Positions 10,621 through 18,071 of a DNA stretch of 23,640 nucleotides are shown here, in pieces (the first letter of the stretch is position 1; each line of letters opens with the position of its first letter). This DNA is from Holophaga sp. GTDB lineage: Bacteria > Acidobacteriota > Holophagae > Holophagales > Holophagaceae. The position numbers were made by a program, and so were the translations under genes. A model generated the notes under the pieces. It ran no database searches, was not told the origin of the DNA, and was given only the letters and a program-made list of their open reading frames with translations. The stretch covers positions 1 to 23,640 of the forward strand of contig JARLGP010000136.1 in assembly GCA_031292735.1 (NCBI GenBank), written 5' to 3'.

Positions 10621-12836
10621 ATCATGATCCCGCACGGCGCGCACCGCCGGAAGTACTTGCCGCGGGCGGTGGACGGGATCAGCCGCATGGGCTGCCCGCA
10701 CTTGGCGCACAGCCCCGGCTCCGGCAGGTCGGGGTCCAGGTCGGCCACCCACTTGCCGCACAGCACGCAGACCTTGGCCCCGCCCTTGGTGGTGCGCACC
10801 GGGCCCTGGCACAGCCGGCACAGCTCCAGCGGCTTGCCTTCGGGGTCGGTATCGTAGGCCAGGAGGCACTCGGGACCGGAGCACTTCACGTAGTGGCGTC
10901 CTTCCCAGTCGCGCAGGTGCAGGTCGGCGCCGCAGCGGGGACAGGGCCCCGCCACCGGGCCGAACACCCGCCGGCTGACCTGGGGCGCCGAATCCTTGAT
11001 CTGGGCCACCACCTCCCGGACGAACCGGTGGATGTCCTCCATGAAGGCCCCGCGCATGGCTTCGCCCCGGCGGATGCGCTCCATCTGCGCCTCCCACTCG
11101 CCGGTGAGCTGCGGGCTCTTCAGGGCATCGGCCTGGATGCTCTTCACCAGCTCGATGCCCTTGGCGGTGGGCTGCAGGATGTTGCGCTTGCGCTCCACGA
11201 AGGCGCGCTTGAGCAGGGTCTCGATGATGCTGGCCCGGGTGGCCGGGGTGCCCAGGCCGCAGTCCTTCATGGCCCCCTTCAGCCCCTCGTCGTCCAGTTC
11301 CTTGCCCGCGCTTTGCATGGCCCCCAGCAGGTCGGCTTCGGACATGCGCTTGGGCGGCGTGGTCTGGCCGGCCTTGGTGCCGAGGTCGGTGGTCTCCACC
11401 CGCTCGTCCTTGACCACCGCCGGCAGGGTGCCGGAATCCTCGTCGGCCTCGGTGTCGGGCTCTTCGCCGTCCCTGCTTTTGGTCTCCTTCTTGGGCCGGC
11501 CGTGGGGCGGGTCCAGCTCGGACCAGCCCAGCGCCTTCACCACGGTGCCGGTGGTCTTGAAGCTCTCCTTGTCGATCCTGGTGACCAGGGTGGTCTTGGC
11601 CTCGATCCGGTCCGGCCAGTGGGCCGCCAGGAAGCGCCGGGCGATCAGCTCGTAGATCGCGGCCTGGTCGCCGCGCAGGGTCTTGGCCGGGCTTTCGGTG
11701 GGCACCAGGGCAGTGTGGTCCTCCACCTCCTTGTCGTTGACGAAGCGCTTGTCCAGCTTCACCGGCCAGCGCTTGCGCAGATCGGCCACGAACGGGTGCA
11801 GGGCGGTGAGCTGGCCCTGGCCGATGGCCTTGATCCAGCCGGGGATCTTCAGGGCGTCGGCCTCGGTGAGGCAGCGGGAATTGGTGCGCGGGTAGCTGAT
11901 CAGCTTGGCTTCGTAGAGCGCCTGGGCCACTTCCAGGGTGTGCTCGGCGGTGAAGCCGAAGCGCTTGTTGGCTTCCTTCTGCAGGGCGGTGAGGTCGTAG
12001 AGCAGCTCGGGCTTCTTCTTCTCGGTGCGGGCGCTCACCGAGGCCACCCGGCCCGGCTTGCCGGCCAGGGCGGCGGCCATGGCCTTGGCCTCGGCCTCGG
12101 TGTCGAACCGGTCGCCTTCTTTGCGGAACCACTTGCCCTTGTAGCTGCCGGCCGCGGCCTGGAACTGGGCCCACAGGGTCCAGAAATCCTTGGGCACGAA
12201 GTTCTGGATTTCAAGTTCCCGGTTCACCATGAGCGCCAGCGTGGGGGTCTGGACCCGGCCCACGGAGTACACCCCGTCCCCGCCGGCCCGGCGCTGGGCC
12301 AGGGTCTGGGCCCGGGTGCAGTTGATGCCCACCAGCCAGTCCGCCTCCTGCCGGCAGCGGGCCGCGTCGCGCAGGCCCGCGTAGCTCTCGCCCGGCTTCA
12401 TGCGGCCGTAGGCCTCGCGGATGGCGTCGTCGGTGAGGCTGGAGGTCCAGAACCGCAGCACCGGTTTGTCCGCGCCGGCCAGCCGGTAGACCAGGTCGAA
12501 GATCAGCTCCCCTTCCCGCCCGGCATCGGTGGCGTTGATGATGTCGGCAACATCGGTCCGGTTCATGAGCGAAGCCACCGTCTGGTACTGGTCCCGGGTG
12601 GCCTCGATGGGCGCGTAGCGGAAGGTCTCCGGGAAGATCGGCAGCGCCTCCATCCGCCACTGCTTGAGGGCCGGGTCGTAGCCTTCGGGCGCCAGCGCCT
12701 CCACCAGATGGCCCACGCACCAAGTGACGATCACGCCCTGGCCCTGGATGGAGCTGCGGCCGGTGCCCTGGATCCCCAGGGCGGCGGCGATGGCGCGGCC
12801 CTGGCTTGGTTTTTCACTGACAATGAGACGGACCAT
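10608..12836 (-). CDS. topB: DNA topoisomerase III (type IA)
   Basis: This 742-residue type IA topoisomerase relaxes and decatenates DNA by single-strand passage. The TOPRIM domain starts at the N-terminus (LIVSEKPSQGRA, residues 4-15) and contains DAGREGELI (104-112), which carries the metal-binding acidic residues. The catalytic tyrosine is Y190 in YSVGRVQTPTL. A charged insert of about 60 residues (roughly 465-525) separates core segments. The C-terminus has three tandem CxxC zinc-ribbon-like modules starting CPRC, CRLC and CAKC. The DAGREGE form resembles Bacillus-type TopB more than the E. coli enzyme. I chose ATG 12836 (MVRLIVSEKPS); an in-frame ATG at 12866 adds ten unlike residues, though neither start has a strong ribosome binding site. 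A TAGAAT box lies at 12867-12872 on the minus strand. Confidence 0.95.
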   Translation of the reverse strand: MVRLIVSEKPSQGRAIAAALGIQGTGRSSIQGQGVIVTWCVGHLVEALAPEGYDPALKQWRMEALPIFPETFRYAPIEATRDQYQTVASLMNRTDVADIINATDAGREGELIFDLVYRLAGADKPVLRFWTSSLTDDAIREAYGRMKPGESYAGLRDAARCRQEADWLVGINCTRAQTLAQRRAGGDGVYSVGRVQTPTLALMVNRELEIQNFVPKDFWTLWAQFQAAAGSYKGKWFRKEGDRFDTEAEAKAMAAALAGKPGRVASVSARTEKKKPELLYDLTALQKEANKRFGFTAEHTLEVAQALYEAKLISYPRTNSRCLTEADALKIPGWIKAIGQGQLTALHPFVADLRKRWPVKLDKRFVNDKEVEDHTALVPTESPAKTLRGDQAAIYELIARRFLAAHWPDRIEAKTTLVTRIDKESFKTTGTVVKALGWSELDPPHGRPKKETKSRDGEEPDTEADEDSGTLPAVVKDERVETTDLGTKAGQTTPPKRMSEADLLGAMQSAGKELDDEGLKGAMKDCGLGTPATRASIIETLLKRAFVERKRNILQPTAKGIELVKSIQADALKSPQLTGEWEAQMERIRRGEAMRGAFMEDIHRFVREVVAQIKDSAPQVSRRVFGPVAGPCPRCGADLHLRDWEGRHYVKCSGPECLLAYDTDPEGKPLELCRLCQGPVRTTKGGAKVCVLCGKWVADLDPDLPEPGLCAKCGQPMRLIPSTARGKYFRRCAPCGIMIPAE

Positions 12837-12930
12837 AGGCGGGAACAAGCTCCAGAGCAGTCCCATTCTACCGGCAGCTGGGGCGGCGGGGCGCCTGGGA
12901 GCCTGTCTACGTATTCGAAGGCCCCGCGAC

Positions 12931-13027
12931 GACGTCTGGAGGCCCGATTATCGTGTGCAAGGCCCGCAGGAGGATGTTAATGCATCCTTCAAGGGACTTG
13001 CACACGAGAAGCGGGCCTCCAGACGTC
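12931..13027. repeat. Inner hairpin 1 of the repeat element
   Basis: Arms 12931-12961 (starting GACGTCTGGAGGCCCG) and 12997-13027 are inverted copies matching at 29 of 31 positions. The tip contains a second small stem, GGAGGATG (12969-12976) with CATCCTTC (12983-12990), which pairs over eight positions if one G-U pair is allowed around a six-base loop. Two mismatches lie close together in the middle of the long stem and would form an internal loop. Confidence 0.8.
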
Positions 13028-13038
13028 GCCCTTCGGGT

Positions 13039-13134
13039 GATGGCAGCGGCCACGGCAATCCCGCGTTACGCTGGGCGAACGATTATCCAAATCGCTCACC
13101 TCGCGTGCCTTGTCTTGCCATGGCCGGTGCCATC
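13039..13134. repeat. Inner hairpin 2 of the repeat element
   Basis: Arms 13039-13058 (GATGGCAGCGGCCACGGCAA) and 13115-13134 are inverted copies matching at 18 of 20 positions, extendable by one base pair outward. The 56-base interior has short stems, for example GCG-TTA-CGC at 13063-13071 and GATT/AATC at 13081-13092. It sits directly inside the outer arm, next to hairpin 1. Confidence 0.7.
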
Positions 13135-13195
13135 ATCGCGGGGCCTTCCAATACGTAGACAGGCTCCTCGGTGTAAACTGGGGCCGAGGTCGCCC

Positions 13196-13624
13196 ATGTC
13201 GTTCACCACAGGTTCCAGCCATGGCCAGATGGCATCCATCAACATGACCCCGCTCATCGACGTGATGCTGGTGCTGCTGATCATCTTCATGGTGGCCGCG
13301 CCCATGCTCACCACCGGGGTGGACGTGAACCTGCCGGAAAGCCGCACCGGCAAGAACCTGGAATCGGAAGCGCTGGTGGTGACCCTGGAGCGGGACGGCC
13401 GGATCCAGTTCGAGCAGCAGTTCGTCCAGGCCGGGGTGCTCAAGAACCAGCTGCGCCAGCGGGCCTCGGAGAACCGCAAGCGGCCGGTGCTGGTGCGGGC
13501 CGACCAGAACATCCCCTACGGCCGGGTCATCACGGTGGTGGACGCCATCCGCGAGGCCGGGTTCACCCAGGTGGGCTTCGTCACCCAGGCGCTGCCCGCG
13601 GCCCCGCCCGTGCCGGAAACCTGA
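13196..13624 (+). CDS. Biopolymer transporter ExbD/TolR-family protein
   Basis: This 142-residue inner-membrane protein has a short cytoplasmic N-terminus, one membrane helix (about residues 19-37, [18 protein letters not shown]) and a periplasmic ExbD/TolR domain. D22 in the helix is the conserved proton-path aspartate. The periplasmic part includes VDVNLPES and [14 protein letters not shown], typical of TolR/ExbD. ATG 13196 has GAGGT at 13186-13190. The TonB-like gene follows after seven bases. The ExbB/TolQ partner normally encoded just upstream is absent; the repeat element lies in that position. The protein presumably works with a TolQ/ExbB encoded elsewhere. Confidence 0.92.
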   Translation: MSFTTGSSHGQMASINMTPLIDVMLVLLIIFMVAAPMLTTGVDVNLPESRTGKNLESEALVVTLERDGRIQFEQQFVQAGVLKNQLRQRASENRKRPVLVRADQNIPYGRVITVVDAIREAGFTQVGFVTQALPAAPPVPET

Positions 13625-13631
13625 GGCGCCC

Positions 13632-14447
13632 TTGAGCCAGGATCTCTACGATTTCCTCCGTCAGCGGGCCCGGATGAAGGGCCCGAAGTGGCCCGCCGGG
13701 CTGAGCGTCAGCCTGATCTTCCATGGGCTGCTGGCGGCGGCGATCCTGGTCACCCCCAAGACCGAGGCCAAGCAGGAAGAGCCCAAGGTGATCTGGGTGC
13801 GCCTGCCCTCCAGCGGCGACTCCGGCCCCCTGGGCGGCGCCAGCCCCATGGAGCAGGGCACCCAGGGCGAACGCCAGCGCCGGGTGGAGGAGGTGGCGCC
13901 CCAGCGGCCGGAGCCCGCCGGTCCCGCCGTCACCCCCAACGCCTTCGGCACCAAGAAGTCCCAGGCGCTCAAGGGCACCAGCACCAATCCCAACAGCCTG
14001 GGCAAGGCCCCGGTGGCGGCCAAGGGCAAGGCCCCGGTGGCCAACCCGGTGGTGGGCGCCGCCGGCCAGGGCGCCGGCGGCGGCATCGGCGTGGGCGCCT
14101 CCATCCCCGGGCTCAAGGCCTCCAACGGGATCCAGGGCGGCAGCGGGCTGATCTCGGACCTGGACGGGAATTTCCCCTTCATCTGGTACCTCCAGCAGAT
14201 CCAGTCCCGCATCACCGGCAACTGGAACCGCCTGAGTTCGGTCCAGGGCCGGGTGCAGATCTACTTCCGGATCAAGCGGGACGGCACCATCGACGGGGCC
14301 CGGGTGGAGAGCCCCAGCGGCAACGCCTCCCTGGACCAGAGCGCCCTGCTGGCGGTGCGCCGCTCCGACCCCCTGCCCCGGCTGCCCGAGGGCTTCGACT
14401 CCGGCTCCCTGGGGGTGCGTTTCTGGTTCTCCTACCTGGGCAACTGA
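13632..14447 (+). CDS. Energy transducer TonB/TolA-family protein
   Basis: This 271-residue protein has a single N-terminal membrane anchor (about residues 22-41) with S27 and H31 spaced i to i+4, as in the TonB SxxxH motif that contacts ExbB. A long linker rich in G, A, P and K (about 55-170) includes a near-repeat of KAPVAAKGKAPVA. The C-terminal TonB/TolA domain (about 180-271) begins YLQQIQSRITGNWNRL and contains VQIYFRIKRDGTIDGARV. It spans the periplasm and couples proton-motive force to the outer membrane. The start appears to be TTG 13632, seven bases after the TolR stop, suggesting coupled translation. No outer-membrane receptor gene is adjacent, so a Tol-type or general TonB role cannot be told apart. 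Confidence 0.88.
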   Translation: MSQDLYDFLRQRARMKGPKWPAGLSVSLIFHGLLAAAILVTPKTEAKQEEPKVIWVRLPSSGDSGPLGGASPMEQGTQGERQRRVEEVAPQRPEPAGPAVTPNAFGTKKSQALKGTSTNPNSLGKAPVAAKGKAPVANPVVGAAGQGAGGGIGVGASIPGLKASNGIQGGSGLISDLDGNFPFIWYLQQIQSRITGNWNRLSSVQGRVQIYFRIKRDGTIDGARVESPSGNASLDQSALLAVRRSDPLPRLPEGFDSGSLGVRFWFSYLGN

Positions 14448-14518
14448 CCGCTTAAGCATTCATGTGCTAGGAGACCGGCCCCGGCACCGGCATACTGGGC
14501 GGCATGTGAGGCTGCCCC

Positions 14519-15361
14519 TTGTTCCTGTTCGCCCTGTTGCTCGTGCTGTCTTCCGCCTGCCTCCATGCCCTCTGGAACGCCCTGCTGAAGCGGGCCCGGG
14601 ACATGCAGACCGCCTCGGTGGGGATCCTGGCGGTTTCGGTGCTCATCACCGCCACCGCGATGCCCTGGATCAAGGGCCCGATCTTCCCCGGCCGGGCGGC
14701 CCTGCTGTGGGCGCTGGGGGCGGGGCTCGGCGAGGGCTGCTACTTCGTGACCCTGTCCCGGGCCCTGCGTTCGGCCCCGCTGGGCTGGAGCTACGCCTGG
14801 ATGCGCGGGGTGGGCATGCTGCTGGTGTGGCCGGTGTCCATCCTCGCCATGGGGGAGGCGTTCCACCTGCTTTCGGCCGTGGCGGTGGCCGTGGTCTGCC
14901 TGGGCCTGGCCGTCATGGGCCTGGGCTCCAGCCGGGGCCGGGGCTTCGGGGCGTTCTTCTGGGCCGGCACCACCGGAGTATTCATCGCCGGCTACACCCT
15001 GTGCTACAAGTGCTCGCTGGCCGGCGGGGCCCATCCGGTGGGCCTCTACGGGGTGGCCATGCTGGTGGCCCTGCCGGTGCAGGTGGCCATCATCACCCGC
15101 GGCCAGGGCCTCAAGGCCGCCCTCCTGCCCAGCCAGTGGGGCCTGGTGCTGGCCGCCGGAGTCCTGTGCGCCGGCAGCTTCCTGTTCTACCTGGAGGCCC
15201 TGGCCATGGAAGGCGCGGGGATCATGGCCACCCTGCGCAACACCTCCATCGTGTTCGCGGTGCTGTTCTCCCGGCTCATCGGCGAGCGCCCCGGCTCCCG
15301 CCAGTGGGCCGGCGCGGCGCTGATCACCGCCGGCGCGGTGGGCCTGGCCTGGCCACGCTAG
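14519..15361 (+). CDS. EamA/DMT-family transporter
   Basis: This 280-residue protein is almost entirely hydrophobic, with about ten predicted membrane helices in two EamA repeats (about residues 1-135 and 145-278). LHALWNALLKRA near the N-terminus and the second-half pattern ending GAALITAGAVGLAW are typical of drug/metabolite exporters. The only usable start is TTG 14519, because an in-frame ATG at 14504 is followed at once by a stop. Substrate is unknown; family members export amino acids, metabolites or drugs. It begins 71 bases after the TonB gene. Its stop codon overlaps the stop of the convergent ligase gene by three bases. Confidence 0.88.
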   Translation: MFLFALLLVLSSACLHALWNALLKRARDMQTASVGILAVSVLITATAMPWIKGPIFPGRAALLWALGAGLGEGCYFVTLSRALRSAPLGWSYAWMRGVGMLLVWPVSILAMGEAFHLLSAVAVAVVCLGLAVMGLGSSRGRGFGAFFWAGTTGVFIAGYTLCYKCSLAGGAHPVGLYGVAMLVALPVQVAIITRGQGLKAALLPSQWGLVLAAGVLCAGSFLFYLEALAMEGAGIMATLRNTSIVFAVLFSRLIGERPGSRQWAGAALITAGAVGLAWPR

Positions 15362-16581
15362 ATGGAACGGATGCGCCGCTTGCCCCGCTGGGCGAAGGGG
15401 TCCACCTCGCCGTAGCCCACCTCCACGGCCAGCGCTTCCGGCAGGGCCTCCGCCAGCCGGGCCAGGTCCAGGGGCCGGTCGCTGGCGACGGTCAGCCGCA
15501 GCGCCGGCCGCCCTCCCTTGCGGCCCAGCCCGGCGTTGAAGCCGCGCACCCCGGGCATGGCGCAGATCAGGTCGTCCAGCTGGTGGATGCTCAGGGTGGC
15601 GCCGCCGCCCAGGGCGATGGCGTTCTCCCGGCGGCCCTCCACCCGGCCCAGCAGGGACAGGTCGCCCCCGCATGGGCAGGGGCCGGCCTGCATGCGCGCC
15701 AGATCCCCGGTACGGTAGCGGATCAGCGGCATGGCCTCGTGGCTCAGGGTGGTGACCACGATCTCCCCCAGCTCCCCGGGAGCCCGCGGGCGCCCGGTTT
15801 CGGGATCGACGATCTCCAGCAGCAGGTCCGCGTCGCGCAGGTGGTGCCCCTGCCCGGCCCGGCACTGCACCGCGCAGCCCAGCCCGGCCTCGGTGAGGCC
15901 GTAGTGGGTGAACACCCGGCACGGCCAGGCCGCTTCCAGTGCGGCCACCACGCCGGCCGGCACATAGTCGCCACTGAGCAGGATGCTCTCCGGACGCAGG
16001 CCGGGATCGGTCCGGCACAGGTAGAGCAGCTCCGCCGGGAGCCCGACCAGGCAGTGGGCGCTCCGGGCCGCCTCGCGCAGTTCCCCGAGGCCCCGGCCGG
16101 GATCCCCCAGCTCCCCGGCGACCCCGATCCGCGCCAGGGCCGTCTTCAGCAGCCAGCCCACCCCGTGCTCGCCGGCGCCAGGCAGCAGGATCAGCACCCG
16201 CTGTCCGGCCCGCACCAGGGCGGTCATGCCCTGGGCGAAGAAGCCGATGGTGCGCTCCAGGTCGCCGCCAGTGCAGAAGATCCGCTTGGGCGGTCCGGAG
16301 CTGCCCGAACTGGCCAGGGTGGTCACCCGGGCCACCTCGCTCTGGGGCACACAAAGGAAGGCCCAGGGATCCCGGGCCAGTTCCGCGGGCCAGGTGAACG
16401 GCAGCCGCTCCAGCCGGGCCGGAACTCCGCGCAGCCGCCGGCCGTAGAAGGCGCTCCGTTCCCGGGCGTAGGCCAGCACTTCCCCCAGCCGCTCCCGCTG
16501 CCAGGGGCCGAGGGTTTCCGGCCCGAGCCGGGCGCCCAGGCCGGTGCGGCTCCGGGTCCAGTCCACCACCGGCGAGATCAC
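15358..16581 (-). CDS. AMP-dependent CoA ligase, PaaK-like (DVU_1553-type)
   Basis: This 407-residue acyl-adenylate-forming enzyme activates a carboxylate with ATP and then forms a CoA thioester. The ATP-binding loop is SSGSSGPPKR (91-100), the adenine/AMP motif is HYGLTEAG (226-233), and YRTGDLARM (289-297) carries the ribose-binding aspartate. CPCGGDLSLLGRVEGR (302-317) resembles the phenylacetate-CoA ligase hinge region. It is shorter than most PaaK proteins. The start is GTG 16581, sharing four bases with the upstream radical SAM stop (GTGA), a sign of translational coupling. It is the last gene of the operon, after an aldehyde oxidoreductase, so the acid made from an aldehyde is a natural candidate substrate (inference). 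The DVU_1553-family name is from memory of Desulfovibrio annotation. Confidence 0.88.
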   Translation of the reverse strand: MISPVVDWTRSRTGLGARLGPETLGPWQRERLGEVLAYARERSAFYGRRLRGVPARLERLPFTWPAELARDPWAFLCVPQSEVARVTTLASSGSSGPPKRIFCTGGDLERTIGFFAQGMTALVRAGQRVLILLPGAGEHGVGWLLKTALARIGVAGELGDPGRGLGELREAARSAHCLVGLPAELLYLCRTDPGLRPESILLSGDYVPAGVVAALEAAWPCRVFTHYGLTEAGLGCAVQCRAGQGHHLRDADLLLEIVDPETGRPRAPGELGEIVVTTLSHEAMPLIRYRTGDLARMQAGPCPCGGDLSLLGRVEGRRENAIALGGGATLSIHQLDDLICAMPGVRGFNAGLGRKGGRPALRLTVASDRPLDLARLAEALPEALAVEVGYGEVDPFAQRGKRRIRSI

Positions 16582-17873
16582 CGGCGGGCCCGGAGGTAGT
16601 GGGCGCAGAACGGCACCATCCGGCCGCGGTCGAACACGTGCAGGCTGCACCGGCGCAGCCGCTCCAGGTCCAGGTTGCCGGCGTCCTGGAAGGCCATGGC
16701 GGTCACGGTGAAGCCGTGGCTGCGGACCCGTTCCAGGAAGCCGTCCAGGTCGCCCAGGTCGCCCAGGTCGCCGCAGCAGGCTGCACCGGAGGGCACCGGC
16801 CGCTGCCAGCGGCGGGCCACGAAGCGCCGGTTCTGCTCGGGGCTGGCCGGGCCGCAGCAGGTCCCGGCCGTCCGGGGCCGGGACAGCGCCACCAGTCGGC
16901 CGTCGGCGGCCACCACGAAGTCGCCGTGGAAGCCGCACAGGGGGTGGTCGCAGCGGGACGGCAGCAGCTGGTCGGCCCGGATCAGCCCCCCGGCCTGGGC
17001 GTCGATGGCCGCCAGCAGCTGATCCAGGGTGAAGCGCATGGCATCGGTGGGCGGCCCGGGGACGCGCCCGAAGAAGCTGACCGGCTGGAAATGCACCCCG
17101 CGCACCGCCGGGGCCCGGGCGATGGCGAACCGGAGCAGCGCGCCGATATCGTGGTCGTTGACCCCGGGCACCACGGTGGGCACCAGGGTCACCCCGAGGT
17201 TCTGGGCCGCGCAGTGGTCGATGGCCCGCAGCTTGGCGGCCAGCAGGGGGCGGCCCCGCAGGCGCTCATGGATGGCGTCCTCGGTGCCGTCGAACTGCAT
17301 GAACACGAAGGACAGGCCCGCCTGGGCCAGGGCCCGGGCGTAGCCGGGGTCTTCGCCCAGGCGCAGGCCGTTGCTGTTGAGCTGGACGTGGCGGCAGCCG
17401 GCGGCCCTGGCCGCGGCGATGATCTCCGGCAGGTCGGGGCGCAGGGTGGGCTCGCCGCCGCTCAGCTGCACCAGGGTGCGGCCCGGTTCGGCCAGCTGGG
17501 CCAGCCAGGCCTTCACCTGGTCCAGGCCCGGGTCCGGTTCCCGGCCGCCGGCGTCGGCGAAGCAGAACCGGCAGGCCAGGTCGCAGCGGCGGGTGAGTTC
17601 CAGCACCACGCAGCAGGTGCCCTGGAGGTGGTCCGGGCAGAGCCCGCAGCCGCCCGGACAACGGGACTGTCCCAGCGGCGCGCCGGCCTCGGCTTCGCCC
17701 AGCCAGGCCTCCAGATCGGCCAGGCCGCGCCAGACGACGGCCTGGAAGGCGCCGTGGTCCGGGCAGACCTTGCGCAGATGGACCTCGGCGCCGATCCGCA
17801 CCCGTTCCGCGGGCACCTGCCTCAGGCACACCGGGCATACGCTGCGGGTTTGACGCAGGACTTCGGCCGACAC
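16578..17873 (-). CDS. trsS: Radical SAM protein, TrsS-like (DVU_155x locus type)
   Basis: This 431-residue radical SAM enzyme binds a [4Fe-4S] cluster through C97, C101 and C104 (CDLACRFC) and SAM near SGGEP (138-142). Upstream lies a cysteine-rich head with C13, C16, C37 (CPDHG), C72, C76, C79 and the pair C87-C88, a layout shared with the archaeal Tes/MJ0619-like group. The C-terminal region has further cysteines at 308, 313, 339-340, 366-367, 409 and 423. TrsS proteins in other bacteria can be selenoproteins; here no in-frame UGA is read through, so the corresponding site is cysteine. The target is unknown. The start is GTG 17873, directly abutting the preceding stop. A 9-bp triple repeat gives GDLGDLGDL at residues 368-376. 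Confidence 0.87.
   Translation of the reverse strand: MSAEVLRQTRSVCPVCLRQVPAERVRIGAEVHLRKVCPDHGAFQAVVWRGLADLEAWLGEAEAGAPLGQSRCPGGCGLCPDHLQGTCCVVLELTRRCDLACRFCFADAGGREPDPGLDQVKAWLAQLAEPGRTLVQLSGGEPTLRPDLPEIIAAARAAGCRHVQLNSNGLRLGEDPGYARALAQAGLSFVFMQFDGTEDAIHERLRGRPLLAAKLRAIDHCAAQNLGVTLVPTVVPGVNDHDIGALLRFAIARAPAVRGVHFQPVSFFGRVPGPPTDAMRFTLDQLLAAIDAQAGGLIRADQLLPSRCDHPLCGFHGDFVVAADGRLVALSRPRTAGTCCGPASPEQNRRFVARRWQRPVPSGAACCGDLGDLGDLDGFLERVRSHGFTVTAMAFQDAGNLDLERLRRCSLHVFDRGRMVPFCAHYLRARR
16745..16771. repeat. Three tandem copies of a 9-bp unit inside the radical SAM gene
   Basis: The unit CCAGGTCGC occurs three times in a row, encoding a repeated GDL tripeptide. Copy-number change would add or remove three residues without shifting the frame. 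Confidence 0.8.
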
Positions 17874-18068
17874 CTACTTGTCCTCCAGCTGCATCTCCAC
17901 CTCGGAGATGCGGCCCTTGGCCAGCTCTTCGGGAATGAACACCTGGCCGCAGTCCGGGCACTTGAGCACGTCGGTGTGGAACCGGTGCCCCAGGTAGCTG
18001 AAATCGGTCTTCCCGGGCACCAGCTCCTTCTGGCACCGGTGGCAGATGAGGGTCCTGGGCTCGGCCAT
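17874..18068 (-). CDS. Small two-CxxC redox or zinc-ribbon protein (DVU_1557 type)
   Basis: This 64-residue protein has two CxxC knuckles, CHRC (residues 9-12) and CPDC (37-40), spaced as in rubredoxin-like or zinc-ribbon proteins. It may carry iron as an electron carrier or zinc as a structural site; the sequence alone does not decide. ATG 18068 is preceded by a GGAG-type site inside the end of the upstream gene, three bases after that gene's stop. The next gene's start follows its stop directly. Its fixed place between the Fe-S flavoprotein and the radical SAM protein suggests that it passes electrons between them or supports a shared cysteine-rich complex (inference). Confidence 0.85.
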   Translation of the reverse strand: MAEPRTLICHRCQKELVPGKTDFSYLGHRFHTDVLKCPDCGQVFIPEELAKGRISEVEMQLEDK

Positions 18069-18071
18069 GGT

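Larger units (their letters stand above)
12898..13167. repeat. 270-bp element bounded by 32-bp inverted repeats (MITE or structured RNA candidate)
   Basis: The left end (12898-12929, beginning GGAGCCTGTCTACGTATT) and the right end (13136-13167) are inverted copies matching at 31 of 32 positions. Two further long inverted repeats are nested inside (12931-13027 and 13039-13134), so almost the whole element can fold into a three-way structure. Sharp ends, terminal inverted repeats, lack of coding capacity and intergenic position suit a miniature inverted-repeat transposable element. The terminal sequence also resembles insertion-sequence ends in general style, but I see no clear target-site duplication. 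A structured non-coding RNA or protein-binding repeat is the alternative. Confidence 0.8.
12837..13195. other. Non-coding gap of 359 bases filled by a structured repeat element
   Basis: Between the start of topB and the start of the TolR gene there is no convincing gene. Open frames crossing the gap on both strands have no family resemblance and pass through strong inverted repeats. Most of the gap is the 12898-13167 element described separately. The remaining 61 bases next to topB hold its promoter, and the 28 bases before TolR hold GAGGT (13186-13190). No tolQ/exbB remnant is visible. Confidence 0.75.

Noticed and set aside
12864..12866. Upstream ATG as topB start
   Set aside because: It adds ten residues before a start that matches the usual TopB N-terminus exactly; no good ribosome binding site supports it, though it cannot be fully excluded.
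12724..13158. Plus-strand open frame crossing the topB start and the repeat element
   Set aside because: It overlaps the topB coding start and long inverted repeats, has no family resemblance and no convincing ribosome binding site.
12898..13167. Retron msr/msd or integron attC site
   Set aside because: Nested inverted repeats recall both, but there is no reverse transcriptase or integrase gene nearby and no recognisable attC core sites or retron branching pattern.
12898..13167. CRISPR array
   Set aside because: The repeats are inverted, not direct, and there are no regularly spaced units or cas genes.
14448..14518. Terminator between TonB and EamA genes
   Set aside because: Short GC-rich inverted matches (GACCGGCCCCGGCACCGGC region) are present but give no stable, single stem and no T tract.
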